From Zonotrichia leucophrys gambelii (lineage: Eukaryota > Chordata > Aves > Passeriformes > Passerellidae): DNA of 64,000 nucleotides. The stretch lies in contig NC_088177.1 in assembly GCF_028769735.1 (NCBI RefSeq), positions 11,162,599 through 11,226,598 of the forward strand, in the 5' to 3' direction. This document shows positions 24,780 through 36,691 of the stretch, piece after piece (position 1 is the first letter of the stretch; each line of letters begins with the position of its first letter). The notes beneath the pieces were generated by a model. The model did no database searches, was not told where the DNA came from, and was given only the letters and a program-made list of their open reading frames with translations. The position numbers and the translations under genes are program-made.

Positions 24780-25186
24780 TGTGTAATTCTGAGCTTCGTA
24801 TGAGGGGATGGTGACCTCACTTCACAGAGCAGGGAGACAAAGCAATTCCTTCTCTAGCTGGGGGCCAAGGACAAATGATCCAAATCTCAGGCCCAAGAGC
24901 ACAAACAACATGAATTGAAGAGAGAAAAACAAGAAGAATGGGACTTCATAACCTAAAGCTATAATTAGACAATTAACTCCAATACACAAATGGACTAAAA
25001 CTTACAAAAGTGAGAGACCCTTTGACCAGTCTTCCAGTTTGTGACCATTTTGGTTCATCTTGGGTGCAGCCCTGGCTGGGCTCTTGTGCTGCCCAAGGTG
25101 GATCCATTGAGGCCTTTTAATAAATCCCTGCTTTATTCTTTAACTCTGTCTGGCCTCTGCTCTAGGTCAGCCTTGACAAGGCATCA
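24780..25186 (+). mobile_element. Solo LTR of an avian endogenous retrovirus
   Basis: The element starts TGTGTAATTCTG and ends near GGCATCA, about 407 bp. It has the layout of a retroviral LTR on this strand. A long U3 is followed by AATAAA at about 25119, then CTTTATTCTTTAACTCTGTC, a familiar end to LTRs in songbird genomes (recognised from memory). No gag/pol frames adjoin on either side, so it looks like a solo LTR left by LTR-LTR recombination. A 10-bp direct repeat, GTGCTGCTCT, lies just outside both ends (24768-24777 and 25189-25198). That is longer than usual retroviral target-site duplications and set off by 2 bases, so the exact ends are uncertain. Confidence 0.75.
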
Positions 25187-28100
25187 CAGTGCTGCTCTCA
25201 GCCCCCAGGGCTGCTGTGTGAGCTCCTCTGGCTGTGCCTCCTCTGTGCCCAGCCCCTCCTGAGTACCTGTCCTGGTAACAGCTGTTATAGCCAAAACCAT
25301 TGTCACAGCTTCTGCCTGTGTTGGTGCGACTTGGCTTCTAGCTGTCAGTTCAGTCTATCTCATTTTAGGATAAATCTGGAACTTAGAAGTAAAATCACTG
25401 CTGATTTTTTTATTATTATTTATATTTTTATGGCTAGCTTTAGGCCTGTAGCATCCTTGTGCCTGAGGCTGACTAGCAAGAGTTGATAGTGTCTGTGAAA
25501 ACCGAAGTTTAGATGTCACATGCTGCACACTCAAAGCTGATGGCCATTCTGGCCAGTGTACTATGAAAAGCCTGGATTACAATTGTCCTTGGATACCTCT
25601 GCGTATTGTTCTCTGTCAAAAAGATCTTTTGAAGGCTGACCTGAGAACAACCCATGTCCTTGCAGCTTGAAAGGCTTCTCCTGTCCCTGAAGTGGCAGAA
25701 GTGTGCAGTGTTTGGGCACAGGTTGCATTTCCCAAGCAGTGAGTGCATGGTTGGGATGTCTGCAGCACATACCGAGTGCTATGCTGCTGCTGTGTGGCCA
25801 TCAGGAGGCATTTAAAGTGCTTTTTCTTGGGAGCTCTTTTCAAAAATTTATTTCTTTGGTCAAGTGTTCTCTTTGTTTGCCTTCAAACAAAGCTTTCCTC
25901 CCCATTTCTTCCAGTAAGAAAACAGAAGTTGTCACTGGACATTAGAACACAGTAAGGTTTAAGTCAAGGCAGGTTAATACTGATTATTTGCATGATGTTT
26001 GTTTCTAGAAGCCCTTCTGAGCTTAGTGATGTTCTAACACTGAGCAAAAATAATCCTGGCTCACACTAGTGTATTTAACATGTAATTATATAAAGAAACC
26101 AAGCTTCTTCTCTGTTTCAGAAGTCCAAAGACCTTTCTGTAATGCTCCTTTCCTTTTTTTTTGTCTGAGCCTGGTTATCAGATTTGGAGACAGTGTCCCA
26201 GTGACTGTCCCTCTGGCATTTGGCTGCTCCTTGAGACTATTCCCTGTGCAGTTCCATGTGGCTGAACACAGAGATGGATCTCCTTGTGTCCCCAGAGCAG
26301 CTCACCAGGATTTGTGGGGCAGTGAGCTGAGATGTGCTCTGAGTAGCTGAACTCTGAGCCCTGGCTCCATCTCTGCTCTCAGGACACAGCTCCCAGCCCA
26401 TAACCAGCATCACTGGGCCTGGGGTGCTGCATGTGAGGCTGGGATGTGCTCAAACACGTGCTGCCAAATGAGTCCAGCTGCCCAGCAGATCCGGATGGCT
26501 TTGGATAACTGACATCCTGATCTTTATCAGCTCTGCCTCCTCTGTGAACGTTACTGGCTCCGTTTCTCTGGGGTTTTTTGTTAGATCTTTTGATAAGATA
26601 TTAAATTATCTGGGCCTAAACCAGATCTGCATTGCTCAAAACACTGCAGCTGGATGGTGTCCTAGTTGTAGGTCCTAGGTGAAACTCACTGATAGAAGGA
26701 TGGGCTTTGATCCTTTTAATATGTGAGCACGGATTTTTTGTTTTCTCCAAAAGCAAAAGAGAGGTGGAAAACAGTAACAGTGTCAAACAGATACCAGTTT
26801 TACCCTGGTCATATCTGCTGGAAAGGAAATCTCTAAGCTGAAGCTGGTGTGATGCACCCTGTACAAGACACTTGAGCTGCTCTTAGGGGACAATTTTATG
26901 TAGGAGGACATGTAAAGGACTTTCAGCATTTGATACAGACACAGTTCTAGAAGAAACCCTGAGCTCATAAGGAAGAGAAGGTTTTGAAGATAACATCCCT
27001 AGCCAGTTGGTTCAGCCTCACATGAAATTGCTGATATTTTAGTGATCTCTGGCTCACCTGTTCTGCCAAATTGAGATGGCTGTAAGGCTGCTCACACACT
27101 TCATTTCATTGCATAAATTAGTGCATTGCCAAGACTTCTTTGAGACCCAGGCTGTCAACAGAGAAGCCTTTGCTGTTATTTCAGGCTGATCTGTGCATGC
27201 CTAGGCAAGGCTGAATAAACCACAGATGACCTCTGATGTAATTTTACCTTTAGTCATTTGCCCCATTCCACTGCCAAGCTTGCACACACGATCTCCTAAC
27301 CTGGAGATTCTTTTTAGGGCAAAATAATGATGGAATGAACCAAAAATGGGGATTTTCACAGCACGGTAATTCTCACACCGCTGCCCTGACAGGGTACCCT
27401 GTAATTCATCATTCCCAGAGCCTTTGCACCTCTTGGCTTATCCCTGGGCAGAGGGTTCAGTGCAGGCACTGCCCTATGTGTGGTGGGAGGTATTTGGGCA
27501 GGAGTGTTCCACAACAGCTATTTTGGGTTATTTCCCCACATCGAGAAGCTCTAATGCTTATCTCAATGGAACGAAAGTCAAGCCTGTTCTTCTAGATAAA
27601 ATGCTTTCCCCTCCAACTGCCTGATGCCTTATCTCTGGTCTTGCAGCATCACCCATAACCCCTCTCCTGACCCATTTAGCTTTCTGCTTTCAGCAGAGCT
27701 GGGCTGGGGGCAGGGAGACTTGATTAATGAATAATATTCACTTTCTTCTAGCGCAAAAAGTCTTCAAGTGGTCCATGCTCATGTAATTAGGAGAGAAATC
27801 TCTATTCTTAATCAGCTGATAAATTATCTATGGGCAGACCTTTAAGAATGTATTTCAGGTAGCTTTGGTTCACATAAGTTATTGGGTTTTAAGCATTTTT
27901 CAGAATCTCCTGACAAAAAAAAGAATTTTAATTATATCATTTGACACTTGTCACCTTGTTTTTCTTTGCCTGTTTAAGAAACAAACCAAGTGTGTGTTAT
28001 CTCTTTTCCATATCCGAAATAATTTCTACAAAATCAATATTTTTGCAGGCATCGTAATAAGCTAATGCTTGCCTCTTGAGCTTCAAAATTTAGATAGGGA

Positions 28101-29550
28101 CTGAATATAGGCAGTCAAAGCAGTGAATGTGTTGCCTCTTACATTCCAATTTCAGCAGCAGGTACAGCCAAGGCAAGCTCGTTTGTTAATTTATTTGGAA
28201 TTAAGCTGATACTTTTAAGCCATTTCCTAGTGAATGATTATCTATCAAAATGTTTTTATCAGCTGGAACTGACTGATGTTCATTCAGATAGTTTCTTGGA
28301 GAACCAGCACGTGTGTAGTTAAACAGAATTCAGTCTAGTTTCCTGTTTGAATATTACTTCTTTCTTAGTGCCTCCATTCTTTACAGTGTGGCAGGGACTG
28401 CTCAGAAAATGCTCTTCTCCCTGAATCTGTGTGCAAAGAAGTCCATTGGTGTGAACAACGCATTGGTGTGAACAGTCCTGATGGTCTGGTGAAACATGGA
28501 AGGATAAAAATTCCGGCTGTTTTGAGGAAGATTGCTAAACGTGGGGACTGTGGACCTTCCAGGATGGAGTTCTGGAGAGGACACCATAGACACTGCAATT
28601 GCAAACATGATCAGGAAGTGGGACTGACATAAGGGCCTTCCTCCTCCTCCTCACACCAGTTTAGGGCACTGGTGAGTGCCTTAGAGAGGCTGAGCCCTGC
28701 CAAGGTACAGGTGGCCAAACTCTTGCTTGGCTTTATCATTTCAGTTCTGAAGAGCAAGAAAGAGGTGTGATCCCCTTCCCACATCCAAGAGTTGTCACTG
28801 GCTTCTGCTACAGGGAAATGGCAAGAGCAGCAAACAAATCAATTAATGGAAGTCTTGACAGGGCACACAGCCTCTCCTGCTCCTGCCTTTGCCTTCATTG
28901 CTGCCACTGTGTGAGGTGCCACTGTCACACCTGCTGCTTCCCAAGGGCAGTTTCACCAGCTCACCTCTGGTTTTTGAGTTTTTTCCATGCCTCCATTCAC
29001 AGGTGGGGAGGAAGAGTGAAGCCTGCCACGCTTGGCCAGCGTGGAGCTATGATTTCACTGTGCTGGCATATTGCGTTGCAGCCATGTGTCACAGATCTCT
29101 TGCTTGTCATCTCCCATGTTCTCGCTGTTCCCTGTCACTTTCAAATTAATTCATTGTTAATCACTTACCCCACCCAGACGATACCCATATTCTCCTACTT
29201 GCAAGGCACCACCTGATGCTTCATTTGGGGAGAACTGAGGGAGGGACAAACAAAGGCTGACAATTGCACTGTGAACCAGTAGAATTAATTTGTCCCATAT
29301 GCAATATTTAATTTGAACAGTATAAATAATGAAGCTCTTTGGTCAGGACACTGCTTCTCCAAATAGCACAGTGCAGTTTTTCTATACAAGGGAACAGAGA
29401 GACAAAAGGAGTGGGATCTTCCTTTCCAAGTTTGTATGGGATACTGCACTCCCAGCTCTTGGTGGATGACTGAGGGAAATTGGCATTAATAGTGGTTATA
29501 TTCAAGGGTAACTATTTTTTCAGTGCCATTGCCTGAGTCACTTCTGGTGG
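25187..29550. other. Intergenic, no gene seen
   Basis: Mixed-composition sequence between the solo LTR and a CR1 cluster. No exon or RNA gene was recognised. Open frames are all short and lack motifs. Confidence 0.65.
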
Positions 29551-29865
29551 AATCAGAGAATCATGGCATGATTTGGGTTGGAAGGGACCTTAAAACCCAT
29601 CCAGTTCCACCGCCCACCATGGGCAGGGACACCTTCCACCACACCAGGCTGCTCCAAGCCCTGTCCAACCTGGCACTGGACACTTCCAGGGATCCAGGGG
29701 CAGCCACAGCTTCTCTGGGCACCTGCTCCACTGCCTCACGCCCTGAGTAAAGAATTCCTTTCTACCATCTAATCTAAATCTCTCCTCTTTCAGTTTGAAA
29801 CCATTCCCCCTTGTCCTACCACTATCTGTCTGTGTAAAAAGCCACTCTCCCTCTTGTTTACAGCT
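29551..29865 (-). mobile_element. CR1 LINE 3' fragment
   Basis: The + strand shows the reverse complement of the CR1 3' end: a degenerate AATCAGAGAATCATGG (the terminal octamer repeat), then GGTTGGAAGGGACCTTAAA, CCATGGGCAGGGACACCTTCC, CACTTCCAGGGATCCAGGGG, and TTGAAACCATTCCCCCTTGTC. CR1 copies are 5'-truncated, as here, about 315 bp. The full element encodes an endonuclease/reverse transcriptase, none of which remains. Confidence 0.9.
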
Positions 29866-29892
29866 GTGCTCTGAGTCAGGCAGGAGTTTCCT

Positions 29893-30095
29893 GAGTCACA
29901 GAATGCTCTAGATTGGCAGAAACCTTGACAGATCACCTGGGACAACTTCATCCTCAAGCAGAGCCACCTAGGGCAGGTTGCCCAGGGGTTTTGAATGCCT
30001 CCAAACATGGAGTCACTGCCACCTCCCTGAGCAGCCCATGCTGGTGTGTGAGGACCCCCAGAGTTGCAAACACGTTTTGTCTGGTGCAAAGCTCC
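29893..30095 (-). mobile_element. Second CR1 LINE 3' fragment, different subfamily
   Basis: It starts GTCACAGAATGCTC and continues with GGGCAGGTTGCCCAGG, TTTTGAATGCCTCCAAACAT and ACCTCCCTGAGCAGCCCATG. These match the CR1 3' region in antisense but differ in wording from the adjacent fragment. It lies about 30 bp from the previous CR1 in the same orientation, so this is either two insertions or a nested or rearranged pair. Confidence 0.75.
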
Positions 30096-30494
30096 CGTTG
30101 GGAAACAGGATGTCCGTGTGGAGCAGGGTGGATAAGATCAGGGCAGAGTTCCCCCCTGTCTTGGCCGGCCTCTGGGCTCTGAGGAGCCACCTCAGGTGCC
30201 AGCCCCCAGCAAGGAAGCCTCAAACCACAGCTGGGAACATTTTGAAACAGATTTTTGTCACCCCAGAGGAAACATTGTGGGGGGAGAATTGGCCCTTGTA
30301 GCTATGAGCCAGTGATGACAAGATAAAGGCACCCAGCTCATCCTCTGGACCGGTCCAAGGAATTTCAGTCCCTTCCTTTCAGGATGTGGTGGAACAGGGA
30401 CATTTATCTTTCACAGCTCTCCTTGCTCTTTTGTTTCCTAATGTAATGTATATACACACCTATTTTTAAATGTATGCATATGTAGATGGTCTGG

Positions 30495-30524
30495 CAAAGT
30501 GGGATGTGCTAAAATCCCACTTTG
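30495..30524. other. Perfect inverted repeat, 11-bp stem and 8-nt loop
   Basis: CAAAGTGGGAT (30495-30505) and its exact reverse complement ATCCCACTTTG (30514-30524) are separated by GTGCTAAA. The sequence upstream is AT-rich. As DNA it could be a cruciform; as RNA, a short stem-loop. There is no T-run after it and no known family match. Confidence 0.75.
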
Positions 30525-33500
30525 TGATTTTTGGTGCACACTTTGAGAAAACACAGCAGGAAAGTCTACAGAAGGATTCCTACTGCCTTGTGCTTCATCT
30601 CAGGTACTATTTGGAGCCCAGAGCTTTGCTGGGCTTGGTTGATGTTTGACCTCAAGGCAAATCCCTTTGTGCCAGAGCATCTTCCTCAGTTCACAGGAGG
30701 CCTTCTGCCTGCAGAGGAGTTGCAGAAGAGCACAAGAGTCACGAGGTGCCCAGAGAACACAAAGTGTGGTGCCGGAGGGGCTCTTCAGGTGGCAGCTTGG
30801 TGATGTGGTGAGTGATCAGGTAATTGACAGCTGGTCTTTGCCATCCTCCTTGAAAGGAGAGACTCAGTGCTGAATCGCTCTGGAGAACAGAAGCCAGAGA
30901 ATCCCTCACAGGTGGAATGAGATCATATAAAAAGCTGCAGAATTCCAAATAAAATTGATTCACTTTGCTCCCAAACGAGCACCTGAATCGGTATGAATCA
31001 ATACAAATGGCATCAAGAAATGTATCTTGTTTTCTTCCAGTTTAACATCTGTTTTCAGAGGGTTCTCAGAAAGCATTTTGATACACCAGTGCATGAAATA
31101 CTGCTGTCAGATAAATTCAGATTATCCTGGACCACTACAGGGTATTATATCACAGAATGAAAACAGGCAGCAGAGATATAAAAGCAAAGAAACTGTTAGT
31201 GCTGATTTCTTGAGAAATGTCAAAAAGGCTGATTTGAGAAGTGGTGGTGGTTGAATCCCAGCACACACTAACATTAGTTTTGCTGCTGTTTTGCCCTGAA
31301 CTTCTGCAGCACTAGCAGAGAGAGCTCGGTCTCCAGCAACACCAAATAATACTGTTGAATTTTGTGAATTTTACCAATAAATAAGAAGTATGACTTGGTT
31401 TTTTTTTCAGAACTTAGTCATCTCTGGCATATTTGGCACTACTTCTGTTTTGAAAAAGGCAGTATCGTTACCCAAATTGTAATGACTCCTGAATTCTTTG
31501 AAACCTAATTGCAGAGTATGTTAATCTGGCTTTTAAGCTGTTTTCTAACATGTATTGGTGTTGGTGCATTTTTCCTACCCAATATGTGATGTGTGCCACC
31601 CAAAAAACATGAAGTTAACATGAAAACCAACCAAAAGCTGGAGTATTGAAAAGGTCAAATACATTATTAAGCATTAAAATTCTAAGAAGTCCCTGTTGTG
31701 CAGGAGATCGTAACAAGAAGAGGAAACAGCACAACACGAGCGATCTCTTGTGATAAAGATCTGGTGGGCCGAGAAGAGCAGAGGAAGTGGAGCATGTGTG
31801 ATGATTCCTGTTACAGGACGTGGCCCTCCTCTTCCTCCTCCTCCCCATCAGGTGGTGTGCTCAGGGCTTTGGCTGAAATATTCTGGAGTTTGATTCAACC
31901 CTAGAAATAACATTACATTTTTGTTTATTTCGTTAGGCGAATGGGAACCTTTGTTTTAATAATTCTAGAAAGGCATCTAAGGCTGAAGTTGTCCCACCCC
32001 AGTAAAGCACCTTCTTCTCCTCTGCCTCTCAGGTCTGAGCTGGAGGGAGATGGTGGCACATGTGCAGGGTCATTGTCTCTGTATTATGGTCCTGAGACCT
32101 GGCATGGGTCTCACTGTCCCATTTTGACACCAAGCAGGTTCCCCATTGCTAGTGACAAGTAGGACTACAAAAAAGACTCCTATTAAAAAAAAACCTGTAA
32201 AGGTTTGGAAGCTTCTGTTGCCATTTTAAAGCTTCTGTAAAGCTTGAGCAAGTGAGATGCACCATCTAAGGGATGAGCCAAAGTTGGTTAAATTTCCTCA
32301 AATATAAAGAAGTAAATTATTGTTCCTGTCACTCAGTATAATCTGCTGTGTGCTCCACCACAAAGGCTTGGTTTTTGTGTCAATTAATCATTGCCCTCTG
32401 CCTTCACCCACAGGTAAAGCCAGTGAGGAGGAGGAGGGTGCCGGATGCTCCCTGCATCCCTCTGTGCCTCGGCTGCCACTCATCCCGGAGATCCCGATGT
32501 CCCAGAGGACAAGAGTGAGAGCATCTCTCGGGATACCCCGCCCCAGACTGGCCCTGGGCACGGCTCTGCCCCACAGTGAGTCCCTGGATGTGGACACTGA
32601 GGGGAAGGAGCAGGAATGGTTTTCCCAGCGCCTGCAGGTGCTGGGATGGCTGCTGGGGTCTTGCAGCACTGCTGAGCATCAGAGGGGACATCAGTGTTTC
32701 TTGGTTTTCTCTCTAGCGTAGGCACACGAAGACAAAAAAGGAGAGTTGAGGAGAGGAGTAAAGCCGTCCGATTTCCCAAAGCTCCCTGAAGAGCCGTGGG
32801 TGATTAACAGCTGGGAGCGCTCAGGCAGATTGGGTGGGGTTTGCTAACTCAGCCAGGCGTGCAATCACACCGGGGAAAGGGTGAGGAGAGGTGATGGCAT
32901 GGGAATGTGTCATGACAGTCGCCGAGGGAGCGAGGAGCCCGGGGAAAAACCTGCTCTGAGCCCAGAGAGGACAGGCATCACGTCAGCCACTGCGTTTGGG
33001 AAGTGCTGCTACATGCACAGAGACGCAGCCAGGAGCCCACGTTGGCTCAGGGGAGTTTTTGACTTGAGTAAAGTCATTCTATAACTTGATTGACCCAAAA
33101 TTAAAAGGTGAAAAAAAATTACTCCACCACCTTCACTCCCCACACAAGTTTTATCTAGCTGCACTAAGAAGTACAGAAGGACAGACCTGAAATGGGCTGT
33201 GGGAGACCAAGCAGTCTGAGAACACCACAAAGGGACAAGTTTAATGGTAAAAAAGTAGCTTAAATCAGGGTAAGATTTATTCAAATCTTCATGCAGATCA
33301 TATTCACATATTAGTGTGCCAGGCGGGTGAGCCCCATCTCACCCTGTGGAGACAGTAAATCCTGGCAGAGTGTGACTCATCTCCCCAGCCCCCTGCAGAA
33401 CCCCTGGTCCCCTGCTTTGTGTGTCCCCATCCCACCCCAGCAAAGGTCACTGCTCCAGGGCACGAGGGTGGCTCACCCACCTGGCCCCGGGCCTTGTGAA

Positions 33501-34384
33501 GGGCTGGGATAACACAAACCCATATTTTCAGCTGCTGTCATGCTAATTAGTCAGCACTCATCAAGATAAGTAGAAAAATAATTTTGCAGATCGTATCAGA
33601 CTAGTTTGTGGTTGGCTTGAACTGGTGCTTCGTTCTGCAGATACAGAAATGTGCAGCGTTTTTAAAAGGCTGGACTTCTAAAATATGTTGACTTATGAGT
33701 TTTATTTTTTCCCATTCACCCACCCCAAAAAGAAAAAAAAATCCAAACAAAAGCCTACTCAGTGCCTGTTGATTTGCTTCCTTCCATGGCTTTATTTTTC
33801 CTTTTTGCTTGCTACCTGGTGTTTTCCCTGTCTTTTGAGATCCCTGTGAAGCAAAAGGGGCAACAAAACTGGCAATGCAATATTTTCTAGCTACCTCTAC
33901 GCTTTGCTGTGCTGATATGAAAAGGCAAAACATAATTCCAACCCTGAGATGTTCCAGTTTCAGGCCTCCAAACAATGTTCCAACCCTCCTGCTAGGACAG
34001 CAACTGCCTTGCTTTGTGTGTAAGCAGCAAAGAAATGATCCTTTGCTGGCTGTACCATGGGAACCCCTCAGCTGATGCTGCTGCATCCCTCATGCAGCTG
34101 GTTTGAAGATCCCTGGGATTTAGTCTTGGAGAAAAAAAGTAAGAGGAAAAAAAGTAATAATTCAAAAAGAAAAGAGCTTCCTTTTACCTCCTGACTCCTT
34201 TCTAACAAGGGATGCTTTTTGGTCAAGAGCCTGCCTCTGTTTCAAGCAGAAGCTTCTCAGGCAAGATTTTAATTTTTTTTAAAATTTCATTTTTTTGTCC
34301 CCCGTCCCCATACATTAACGATTGGCCTAATTGAGGAACACTAAAATTTTGCTCTTTTTTCTGAGCAGCAGAAGCACAGAAAAT

Positions 34385-34710
34385 TCCTGTGTAATTTCTC
34401 ACGGAATTTCTTGCGGCAGCAGCCGAGCCCGGTCCCCTCCCAGAACGCATCCTTATGTAAGGAGCAGCTCAAGCTCGCGTCGATTGCTCCATCAGACTGG
34501 CGGCTGTATGGAAACGCCTGGCGTGTTTGTTTGTGTGCCGGTGGTTAATGCTCATTAGCAGCGAGACTAATAGCACTGCCTGGAGCCAGGCAAAGTGCGG
34601 GGCGCTCTCTGCGAGCTTCCCCAGCCGGCTTTGGCAAGCGCGGCCGGCGCTGAACCTGCGGCACCGCTGCTGCTCCTCCGGCCCGTGGGAGCTTTGCTCC
34701 GGGCTCTAGG
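34385..34710. promoter_or_regulatory. CpG-rich patch with homeodomain-type cores, possible regulatory element
   Basis: Within ordinary-composition flanks, this patch is rich in CG dinucleotides (GCTCGCGTCGATTGC, AAGCGCGGCCGGCGCTG). It includes GGTTAATGCTCATTAGCAGC with TAAT/ATTA cores. It has the look of a conserved enhancer or a small orphan CpG island. No promoter elements or gene can be tied to it. Confidence 0.35.
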
Positions 34711-35079
34711 ACAGCATCTCCCTGCTGGAAAACCTCCAAAGAGTCAGTGGGCTGAGCGCTGTCCAAGGGACAGTGATGGAGCCGTCCCAGCAGTCCCACT
34801 CCACCTGTGTTTCCTCTGTTTCCCTCTGATCCCCTCTGCTGTCAGCTGCTCCCCCCAGGCATCCCCTGCTCTGTTTTCTTCAGGTTTTGCTGGCTCATTT
34901 CTTCCCTAACCTTTTTTTTTTTCTTTTTTTTTTCCACTCGGGATTATCTGTGTGTGACAGCAAATGGGAAACTGAGGCATCTAGCTGCAGAGTGTGTCAT
35001 GTGAAATATGTCAGCAGTGCTGTAGTGCTAAATGGGGAGAAAACACCACCAGACTGACAGCTCAGAGGGAGATCAGGGT

Positions 35080-35780
35080 GCTGATAGCTCTGCTCTCTCT
35101 CCTGGGCTTTCCTGGCCAGGTTTTCAAGCAGGGAGATGCTGTCCTGGGCTTTCCTGGCTAAAAATCTGACACAGCCCAAGGGACAATACAGGTTTCCCCA
35201 GCTCTTTTGCCCTTAGAGAGAAAGTTCAGTTAGGAAGAAAGATGAGAAGCAATGCTTAAGTTTGATTCTTGGGGATAAACAAGATTTAGGCGCCCAGAAT
35301 CAGTTTCCTCCCCAGAAATGGTACCTGTGAGGTTGGGGTGTCTGTTGGGCTGGCCTGTATCTGTTGGTAAGCATGAGGATGGCTGCAGTCAGAGGTGTCT
35401 GCAGAGACAATGCCCAGAGACAATGCTGATAGCTCACTTCTCTCTCCTGGGCTTTCCTGGCCAGGTTTTCAAGGAAGGAGATGCTGTCCTGGGTTTTCCT
35501 GGCCCAAAAGAGATGGGCTAAAAATCTGACACAGCTCAAGGAACAATATGGGTTTCCCCCAGTTCTTTTGCACTTAGAGAAAAAGCACAGTTAGGAAGAA
35601 AGATGAGAAGCAATGCTTAAGTTTGATTCTTGGGGATAAACAAGATTTAGGTGCCCAGAATCAGTTTCCCTCCCCAAAAGTGGTACCTGTGAGGTTGGAG
35701 TGTCTGTTGAGCTGGCCTGTATCTGTGGGTAAGCATGAGGATGGCTGCAGTCAGAGGTGACTGCAGAGACAATGTCCAGG
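35080..35780. repeat. Diverged tandem duplication, two copies of about 345 and 356 bp
   Basis: Copy 1 (35080-35424) and copy 2 (35425-35780) both begin GCTGATAGCTC. They share CTGGCCAGGTTTTCAAG, GAGATGCTGTCCTGGG, AAATCTGACACAGC, AGATGAGAAGCAATGC, GATTCTTGGGGATAAACAAG and GGTACCTGTGAGGTTGG in the same order. Copy 2 has about 15 extra bases (CCCAAAAGAGATGGG) and scattered substitutions, so the duplication is not recent. Within each unit, TCCTGGGCTTTCCTGG is also internally repeated. I do not recognise the unit as a named transposon; an LTR-derived origin is possible. Confidence 0.85.
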
Positions 35781-35890
35781 GGAAGTCCCTGATCCAAGGC
35801 ACTGGATCCCAGCTCTGGCAGCTATGAACTCACCTTGTCACTGCACTAAGTGGGGGAAACACAGCACAGGCCTTGCAAGGAGATAATATT

Positions 35891-36691
35891 TTAGGTGCTT
35901 ATCAAGGAAGGAGCTGGGCTCCAAACAGAGTCACTCATTTCTAATGTTGTCATTTTATTAGCATTGTCCTGTTTGGGCCCAGCAAGATTCAAAGTCTCTC
36001 TTGTGGCAGGAGTGATGGAGGGTGTGAATGGCCAAGGCTGGGGTCTGAAGGTAACTTGGAAGGTAAAATATGGTGTGGTGCTCCCTGCCATGGCTTGAGA
36101 TTTGCCAAGGATCGGAAGGGGGACATGACTGCAGAAGGGCCTGGACAAGGGATGGCAGTGCAGTGTCTTAGTGGAGAGAAGGCTGTGCATCACTTGGGAC
36201 CAAGGGAGAGCTTTCCTCCAGGATCTCTTGGGAGGAGAAGAGCCAAGGGGGGGGGTCTTCATTGAGGTTTTGGGGGCTGCAGTTTGGGCTGGGGAGAGAG
36301 GAATGTGGATGTGGCAGGGAAGCTGCCATGGCTGTGCTGAAGAGGCCAAGCTTTGGTCCAGGTATGTGCAGAAAACCATGCCTGGGTAATTGTCAGGTAA
36401 TGTCTGGTAATTAAAAGAAAAGCCACTTAAATAAGAGGTGGTGGTGTGACTGGGGATTCTGCTGCCTGTGCAGCACCTGGCTTTAATCCTCTTGGGATAA
36501 AATCCATCACACTTTTCCTTTGTAGAGAGAAGAAGATCTAGAGTCCATGAACAGATACTCTGCCGGATGGTCACACACAAATGAGGTCTGAAGAGGAGTG
36601 TCCTCAAGGGTTTTAGTTGAGCAGGTGGTTGAAATGCAGAGTGTTCATAGGCTGTGCCTATGGCATCCATAGGGTGTTTCCATTCTGGCAT
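35891..36691 (-). other. Long unassigned antisense open frame (266 codons), probably not coding
   Basis: An uninterrupted minus-strand frame just beside the tandem duplication. Its product is rich in Pro, Ser and Thr with no domain, signal peptide or motif I recognise. A minus-strand AATAAA (TTTATT at 35954-35959 on +) lies near its 3' end, so a polyadenylated antisense transcript is conceivable. The length stands out among the frames of this interval, but amino-acid composition looks like translated noncoding DNA. It could be a remnant of an unidentified mobile element. Confidence 0.2.

Larger units (their letters stand above)
30096..35079. other. Intergenic, no gene seen; contains a perfect hairpin and a CpG-rich patch
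   Basis: No recognisable gene. The hairpin at 30495-30524 and the CpG-rich patch at 34385-34710 are listed separately. A T-rich run is at 34910-34935. Confidence 0.6.
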
